A stretch of DNA of 64,000 bases, taken from positions 4,478,806 through 4,542,805 of the forward strand of contig CM032669.1 of assembly GCA_019095985.1 (NCBI GenBank). The letters are read 5' to 3'. Positions 56,501 to 64,000 of this stretch are shown piece by piece (position 1 is the stretch's first letter; every line of letters starts with the position of its first letter). The translations under genes were made by a program, and so were the position numbers. Source of the DNA: Streblospio benedicti. Lineage: Eukaryota > Annelida > Polychaeta > Spionida > Spionidae. Below the pieces are notes generated by a model. The model was not told the DNA's origin. It saw nothing but the letters and a program-made list of their open reading frames with translations, and searched no databases.

Positions 56501-59500
56501 TGACACAACTTTCTTAATGTTATTCAATCCTGCTAATCATTATCATGCAGATGATAACCGCTTTCACAACAACAGAAACACTTGAAGTCAGGTCAGGGAA
56601 ACAGTCAATGCTGTCAGAGCCTAGTTAGGCACGCCAAGGTGTATATTATAAGCTTTATCAGGTGAATTTTCCTAAGTTCCAAATATGGTCACTTACTATG
56701 CATTTATAATCATCCAAGTATGTAAAGATACATATGTAGAGACATAGTCCTGAAGTGTATGTCCAAGCATATTGACAGTCAATGGGCATGTAATGCTTTA
56801 CACTGTAAGTTATCTATCATGATCTAACTAATTTAAACATAACACCTTGTCAGCTACCCAGCTGAACTACAAACTATTCAAGAAAAATGAAACATCTGAA
56901 TTTAGAAATAAACGAATGATAACAAACCTATTCGATCCAAAACCAAATCCCAACATCCAATTTTCATTTTAAGCTGTTTCTCTAATGATACACAATAAAT
57001 AATAAACCTATCATATAATAAACTGCCTTTTACGGACACGTGTTTCTCTGACTTTCCCCAAGAGTCACAATGTGGACACTTCTTCCACACACAATAATAG
57101 CACCACTGATTCACTTTTATAGAAAACAGTTAAAAAACAGTAAAGGAACAGGAAAAGACATAGAGATTCCGTGTATTACCTGCAGACCACAAACCACTGT
57201 GTACTATGCTAAGTGCTTTCCTTCACGTTCATGTTCTTCCGACAGCCAATAATTGTAAATGTTTGAAGTTCTTGGTGACTGTCATATACAGCCTGTTTCA
57301 TTTTTATGTGACTACAATTACAATGTTCAACAGTCTGTGATTTGCAACCCTAAGTAAAGTCAGTTTCATAGTCATGCTTGAGGAAATTGCAGGGGTGGAT
57401 GCAGGGGACAGTAAGATGCTCACATTGTATACATTCCAAAAAGATCTTTTGAAATTAGACTTAAACTGGAAATTCTCAACTAGTTTTACAGTTTAATGTT
57501 TTCAGAAGAGAATTTTAGTTAACATCTTTTCCTTGGCGTCGTTGAGACAAATAATGAAGAAGAATATGCTAAGATGTGGAAACAATATGATTTTCATAAT
57601 GAAACAAGATCTTAAATCAAATCATTCCCATATGGAAAATAACATCAACCAATGATGAATAATAATCTCAAATTTACATTCTCTATTCCAATTCAAATTA
57701 AACACAAATTCTGATTAAATGATTGATTCATCTCATGTTTTGATGAATACCAGAACCTTGCCTTTTAAAATTAGACTTGAGTCTGAATATTCATAATTTC
57801 ATACAATCTAATATGTATATTTAACAATATATCTATATAGCCACCTATTACACCACTATAGACAATAAACAGACTATAGCTACAGTCTCTATTGATAAGA
57901 CACAACACCCACCCTCTAATATGAATGAATTTTTTGCCAAGAAAATCATATAATGTCCTGTTCAAAAATCACAAAATGAATTTGCGTATGGAGCTAATAA
58001 TTAGAAGAAATATGTTATTTTTTATTAGCAAATCAGAGAAGTAAAAAATGGTAATGATTAAAGTTTTTAATGTTATTTTGTTATAATGAATGGTAATTAA
58101 TCAAGAAAATGAATTGTAGCTCTTGATTTTGACTGGAAGTGACTGCTGACCTATTTACAGTATAACTGAAAAATGAATTGTAAAAAGTGGTGACCTATTT
58201 ACAGTATAACCCTCCTGTTATCTCAACATTGCAACATCCATCTTTCCTTATTCTCAAGGTTATATTCATTTCCTCTTAACTATGGAGTCCAAGATAAGCA
58301 GTTTCTACAATACATTGCACTTGGATGACAAAAAAATACCTGATATTATTTATTATACAAGTATTTTCATTAGAGCTTGATTCCAAACAGCAATGTGGTG
58401 CAATTCTTCACATTTCTTGTTTAGCAAAAATGAATGAATGTTATTCTTTCTTTCGTTAACTTGAATAAAACTAATTGAGGTTATTATACCACTAATAGCT
58501 TGTAACTGACTGTTCAACTGTAGGTAATATTCTGGTTGGTATTATATTAATATTTGTTATTCATTTTATGTTTTGGCTTGACATGAAAAGTAGTGTAACT
58601 CGAAAAACTATCCTAAATCAATACCTTTTGAAATTTGTTTAGATTAATTTTTTACTATAATCAACAGTAGCAAAAGAAATGAATACAAATCATTTGATAT
58701 GAATAATATTGCAGATTTTCAAAATGATTGTAAACGTCCAATTAGGGGAGATAATAAAACCATAAACTAGTTTCTGTATTAAAAAGTAAAAATATTACTT
58801 CATTCATGAAAATGAACCTACCATTTCATCTATCAATGACAATGGTATATAAGGCCTTAAATACAAGGGGGAAAACAAATAAGAAGATCCAAGAATGGGG
58901 AAAGCATCAGTTTGAAATTAAAACAAAAAGATATTTAACATCAAACAAGCACAGATGATTCACCTTGGCAACAATGTTCATATTTTCTTTTGTTAATGTT
59001 CAATGTTCCCATGAAATTGATATATAAACAAGCTGAACTAATGATGCCAAATGCTCATGTCAATGCAAAAATGTCACTCTTTTGAAATTATAGAAATCCT
59101 CATAAATCAAATCAACTGGCATGTTATCATTTTTCTAATACCAAAGTAGTAAAGAAACTGTCAACCAACATAGGTCCGAGAAGCCAAATAAAGGCTACAA
59201 CTTGTCAAATCTACAGGAACAAGGTCCTTTTAATTGACACTTGGATATTTATTCATCTGTCAGAGTTGACGCCTTGAGGGAAGTGATTCTTCATCTGCCT
59301 GCGGGTCCCATGAAATATTAGCTCCTTCTAGAGGGTTCTGAGTACAAGTTTTTAGCCTTTTATTTTTGATTTTATAGATGTGAAGACACTAATACAAAGG
59401 GTAAGGCCACATAGATGCGGACATATTTGAGCCTATTGACACTTGCTTGTATCAAACTGTGTACATGTGCTTATTTCTTTTTAAAAAGGTAAACCACGCT

Positions 59501-60420
59501 TCTTTGCAGACCTCAGTCTGCAAAAAATGAACAAAGAAGAAATACAAGTGAAAGTTGTAAAAGTTTTTGTTTACTATACTTGCGATTTTCTCTTGTTAAT
59601 AGTAGATTTGAGTGTTCTGTGACCTGCAAGTATTGTGAACATTTCTAGACAATTCAAGACTGACTTATAGTCACAAGAGATGGATACCAATCTAATTCTT
59701 ATAAATTGTAAATGTGAAATGTGGAAAATCCAGACCTGTGAAATAACTAACAAGTTTTGCTGACACATTACACAAGGTCATCACTACCAACGAGAATATT
59801 CATGGTTAACTTGTTTTTCTACATGACATGTTATAACACAGCTGGCTTGATAGATCTTCAAAATTATTCAAATGACAATCACCTTTATTATCTAAACAAA
59901 TTCTATTCATAGCAGCCTATTCATAGTTGTTCTTTTCTGTTGTGTAAATAAAGATATCATCTCTATGACATTAAAGATATCAAAAAGTATCGACAATTCG
60001 CAAACATGATAGTACATGAATTGATTGTGCTTTTAATATACTAAACAATGCCCATGTAAACATTCACTAGTTGCACTGTACATTTAGCCCTTTAAAGAAT
60101 GATTTCCATATAATTACTTAGGTATGTTACTGACGAAATGTCTGTGACAAAGACCTTATATTTCAAACAGAGATGACCTTATTTTTACCTCCCGAAGGAG
60201 ACAAAGTGTGCAAAACATCTCATCCGGTTCATATTGCAGTAAAAACTCGATAACAATATCTTTATGTTGTTACAATGCTTCTTTTTCTTCTTCAATTGTT
60301 CCATCAACGTAAAAAGGTAATTAACAGCCAATTGTATTGTATATTATGAAATGATATTATCTATGCTTTATTAAGATAAAAGGGTCCATTGAACTAAAAT
60401 TTTACAGTTTTTAATAAGAA
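53593..60420. other. Sequence upstream of the SOCS-box first coding exon
   Basis: AT-rich, no recognised exon. It may contain 5' UTR exon(s) and the promoter of the SOCS-box gene on the - strand, but none can be pinpointed. A 22-bp direct repeat (GACCTATTTACAGTATAAC) occurs at about 58149 and 58190. Confidence 0.4.
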
Positions 60421-61449
60421 GCTGTTAAGAGCACAGCGCAAAAACTACAGAAGGTAGCCGACCCTGACAAAAAGTGTCTGGCCCAAAATTTTGTTAATAT
60501 TGAGAACTTCCAAAAAGCACCCTACCCATCGGGCCGTGAACTTTTGAAACCAGCCGGCCCAGGCAAAAATGAGCCCGCAGTGGGCCGCCGGGTAGGCTCT
60601 ATTTTGTACCCTGCATCAGGATCTTTTTGAAGATGAGATATTGTTAAAACTGACAATCATGTCATATCAATAAAAGTTAGAATTTAGATAGAGATCTTTT
60701 AAAACAAACTTCAATACTTTTAAATGGTATTAAGATTTGAGGCATGTTCACCCATAGTGTAGCCACTTTGACGGTGATTTCACAAAACTAAAATTCAGAA
60801 GAATCATATATATTGGAATATAGATACAACAAATATTTGATTCTGTATCGGCGAACTGGAATGTTCGTCGAATTAAAACTGAGAGAAGCTTGGTGACCAC
60901 GTGATCATTGTTTGTTTGACCTACTTTCGTGATCTAAATGCTTTGCATTTCGGATAGTTTGAACATTGTTTTCGATCGATTGTCAAGGATTACTGTGCTT
61001 TCTTAGGACTACTTTTTGCACTAATTAGACAGACGTGAGACTGCGTTGGACTAGGGTGATTACCCGCTTTGAACTTGTGAGAATACGAGAGTTTCTTGGT
61101 GAGACTGCCAACCCGTGTTGGGATACGCCATTTTGTTTGGCTTACCGGCAAGAATGTCAGATTCGGACAGCGACAGCCTGTCATGCTCCGATGCGAGCTA
61201 TGACTCAGAAGAGTCAGTGACCTCGGTAGAGGTGCAAACCCCGTCTAAATCAAAGAGGGGCAAGTTGAGTAAGAAGGGGAAGGCCTTCAAGGGGAAGAAG
61301 CCCCAGCAGAAATCCAGGTCACGTGACCCACGCCGTGAACCGCGTGACACACACCGCAAGAGGAAGCGGGATGATACGACTCGGCGAATCGCCGGCCGAT
61401 GAAGAGTGTCTCTGACGCAGTCTGACGGCTCGGGTCTGAGTCAGATGCC
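60421..61449 (+). other. GC-richer block with a charged ORF next to a gap
   Basis: From about 60420 composition shifts and repeat-like words appear (GGGCCGTGAACTTTTGAAAC and CCGCAGTGGGCCGCC). From 61155 a + frame of 83 codons reads MSDSDSDSLSCSDASYDSEE, then a Lys/Arg-rich tail (KKGKAFKGKKPQQKSRSRDP), and stops at 61402. An acidic-Ser start followed by a basic tail can be a nuclear protein or the N-terminal ORF of a retroelement. I do not recognise it; the downstream context is lost in the gap. Confidence 0.35.
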
Positions 61450-61549
61450 NNNNNNNNNNNNNNNNNNNNNNNNNNNNNNNNNNNNNNNNNNNNNNNNNNN
61501 NNNNNNNNNNNNNNNNNNNNNNNNNNNNNNNNNNNNNNNNNNNNNNNNN
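61450..61549. other. Assembly gap (100 N)
   Basis: Exactly 100 N of placeholder length. The flanks both look repetitive (TCTGACGCAGTCTGACGG on the left; ACCAGTGTTTAATACACTGG on the right). Confidence 0.99.
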
Positions 61550-61990
61550 GGTGGGCAAACCAGTGTTTAATACACTGGAATGTCACTCTCTACATATATT
61601 GGCTGATTATTGATTTCATAGCAGCATCATCTATTATCAAGAAGTGGATACATTTTTTGGAGCCGATTTGTCTGGAGCTTATGGTTATAGAATATTGATT
61701 TTAATTGTGCATTCAAATAGTAATAAGAATTTGATTCATAATGGTCAAAGATCAATATTTGACCCAAATATTGACCGTTTGGGCCCATGTGAAATAGGGT
61801 TCGTGTGGTCACCATTTCCAACCGACATGCCAAATTTGAGCATCCTAGCTCAAACGATGCAACCTGTAGAAGGGTAACGAACCAGGCGGACAGAGTGACG
61901 GACCGAGTGACTGATAGAGTGACTGACGGTCTGACGCAATTAATTGGGTACTAGCCAGTGTGTAAAACACTGGAAAACTACCATTACATC
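61550..61990. repeat. Repeat piece with duplicated CAGTGT...ACACTGG word
   Basis: CCAGTGTTTAATACACTGG (61560) and CCAGTGTGTAAAACACTGG (61957) are two self-complementary words about 400 bp apart. Between them AAACGATGCAACCTGTAGAA is followed by GAGTGAC/GACGGAC words, typical of a decayed DNA-element end. No coding signal. Confidence 0.4.
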
Positions 61991-63039
61991 CTACATCCCA
62001 AATGAACAGTTCAATATACATGTAATAAGGTTTGTGTGGGAGTCAGCATTCAGATTTGCAGCAGTCATAACGTACTATTGTTCCATGACAATCCACCATT
62101 TCCTGTCAATAATACGCACTATTATCCATGGTCATAAAGTGGAATATTTTCGGAAATCGCCCCATATATTCCACCCTGCAATTGCTATTGTCACAGCTGT
62201 ATTTGCAGCCTGCCAGACACAGTGTGTTTGATGCATGATAAATTTGAGTCTGCATTTAATTTCTTTCTGATTTACACAGTAAAAAAATGCAGTTTAATGT
62301 CTGCATCGCTGCTTCACTATTTCATGATTTGTACATTTTGTGCAATTTTCATCACAAAAGAGTATTTCCTTTGAAAATATTGTACTTAACAAATAAGCAA
62401 CAGCAAATGGTTGAGAACGAGCAACAGAGATGGGGTGTCTGGCTGCCTGGATATGCCATGTGAAAGTCTAGGGTCAAGACAAAAACGCAGATCATAAGCA
62501 TAGTTTAAATGAACTTAAACAATTCATATCTGCTGCACATCTGCTACATAAAATGTCTGTAAAAGAGTATTTTCAATGTGATTAAAGAGACCCAAGATCT
62601 AAGATGAACAGCTGTGGTTTGTGATTTCGGTCTAAATTACAAGGCACGAGGTTGTTTCAGTCCCTAAATCACCACAGATACAGCATCATCTGTCATGTGA
62701 CAATATGCATCGGTCATGTGACAATGCCCACTCCATCATCATCATGCATGTGTTCTCGGCAACATTTCCACTCATACTTCATGCTCCATTTGAGTCCATG
62801 ACTTGTGGTGCACATCAGTCATAATGTACTCATTCTACCAAACTATACACATACTGGAAACTTATACCGCACATGGCACCACACATTTTTCACAAGGTTC
62901 ATACTTGCTGACAGGAGGATACATGGATTTTGCCTGTAACATTCGGTTTTGACGTCTACATCTGTGTCTTTTTTCTAATAGATGGTTTAGTCTACTAAAT
63001 AAATATGCTACATAGTTTAGTGTTTTCTTAAGCAGTAGC
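61991..63039. other. Non-coding sequence, nothing recognised
   Basis: Mixed composition; short ORFs only, without motifs or splice context. Confidence 0.35.
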
Positions 63040-63420
63040 TATGCACTGCTTTGCTCTTCTTAATTGTCATCCAATCTAGTAGTGGAGCGGCTAAGTGTCA
63101 GAATCGTGCACATAGTGATACAAGGATCAAAATTGGCACCATAACTCTCAGGGGCATGCTGAAGATTTCTATCAGTAGAGCCACCTGAAAATCCAAGATG
63201 GCGGCCATTTTTCAAGATGGCCAGCATTCTCACCTCAAATACCTTATATTCCAAACAAAAGTAATAAACGTATACATTATGGTTGTAAGTGTAGCTTGGG
63301 TGTAAATTTATGTTTTAAAATATGGGGAATTCATTTTTGCTATTTTCCATGATGGCCACCATTATTCAAGATGGCTGCCAGCTATACCTTCTAATATTTG
63401 GTTCATAGTTCATATCCCAA
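63040..63420 (+). repeat. AAGATGGC-type dispersed repeat
   Basis: CCAAGATGGCGGCCATTTTT, CAAGATGGCCAGCATTC, CATGATGGCCACCATTATTC and AAGATGGCTGCCAG lie within 200 bp. The same words occur at 23.0-23.3 kb. This is a dispersed repeat with internal duplication. Confidence 0.55.
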
Positions 63421-63795
63421 GTAATTTACATTGATCGATTTGAAATTTATAATTTTTCACAACAACAATGCACTTGGTGACAAACTTTTCAACATTAATA
63501 AAGTGCTTGATAAAAGCACAAGGATTTCAAAAATCATTGGAAACAAGCTGTGTCTCACTGTACACACCTGCCTTAACAAATTTATAATGACCACCACCAG
63601 CAAAAACAAACTGCCAGCGATCAATTTTATTTGTCCTTAAATCTTGATTTAAATAATATTTATTGTTTCACATGATACAGGTTTACAGCATAGAATAGCA
63701 CAATGTTCAAATAATACGGTTGGTTTGGGTATTGACCCCTAGGGTTAAGTTAACACTCACTTTTACTGGTTGATGACAAGAGAGTCACTTACCGG

Positions 63796-63842
63796 TATAG
63801 TACAGTACAGTACAGTATAGTACAGTACAGTACAGTATAGTA
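63796..63842 (+). repeat. (GTACA)n-type microsatellite
   Basis: TATAGTACAGTACAGTACAG repeats twice with a 25-bp higher unit. Confidence 0.9.
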
Positions 63843-64000
63843 TTCCTCCTAAATTAGAAAAATGTGGCTTTAGAAGTTTAGTTGTGAATGCATTTTGAAA
63901 TGTTTTTTGATAAATTGAATGTCCATTCCCAGTGGATTAGAATGATGTTTGTCTTCTATTACTGTGGTTAGTTACATCACCACAGTTACAGCGCGACTGT

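Overview
This is eukaryotic, animal DNA. It is AT-rich and gene-poor, with short exons, long introns, no bacterial-style ORFs, and a very dense load of non-autonomous repeats. The repeat types (tandem-core elements ending in GGGGAGATTT or AGGTGAGCT, Penelope-like GIY-YIG fragments, an L2/CR1-type LINE tail, tRNA-like SINEs) are most familiar to me from molluscs and other lophotrochozoans. That placement is an inference. There are two 100-N assembly gaps, at 42071-42170 and 61450-61549.

Two host genes can be supported, and they converge tail to tail. (1) The last two coding exons of an RPUSD1-like RluA-family pseudouridine synthase lie on the + strand at 1866-1983 and 2744-2939; its catalytic exons lie left of the window. 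(2) A seven-exon gene on the - strand runs from 52463 down to 12871. All its splice phases agree and it gives a 367-residue protein with beta-propeller-like segments and a C-terminal SOCS box that has a BC box and a Cul5-type LPLP box. It is therefore a likely substrate receptor for an Elongin B/C-Cullin 5 ubiquitin ligase. I do not recognise the family. About 1.1 kb of coding sequence is spread over nearly 40 kb.

The remaining sequence is intergenic (2.9-12.9 kb), intronic (13-52 kb) or upstream (52.5-64 kb). The most striking structure is a family of elements with a core of about 150-bp monomers, arranged at 17.9-18.9 kb as an A-B-C higher-order repeat of about 458 bp. Copies lie at 17.7-19.1, 24.1-27.1, 27.15-28.0, 35.4-36.7 and 46.0-47.5 kb. 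Two unrelated Helitron/Helentron-like short elements (24182-25314 and 46129-46675) entered different copies at the same A|T position. A TA-flanked 452-bp inverted-repeat element (25420-25871) and Penelope-like fragments are also lodged in the arrays.

Other notable structures are a nearly 2-kb inverted pair of CCCGGCGTTGCTCGGGTT elements beside a (TA)n tract (48.2-50.4 kb); a Penelope fragment bracketed by inverted repeats of about 90 bp (8900-9876); hammerhead-like CUGANGA/stem/GAAA half-motifs after the Penelope reading frames; a TTAA-flanked element carrying eight 11-bp units (52817-53592); a foldback-like structure at the left edge; and several clean hairpins. No rRNA, standard tRNA gene or CRISPR array was seen.
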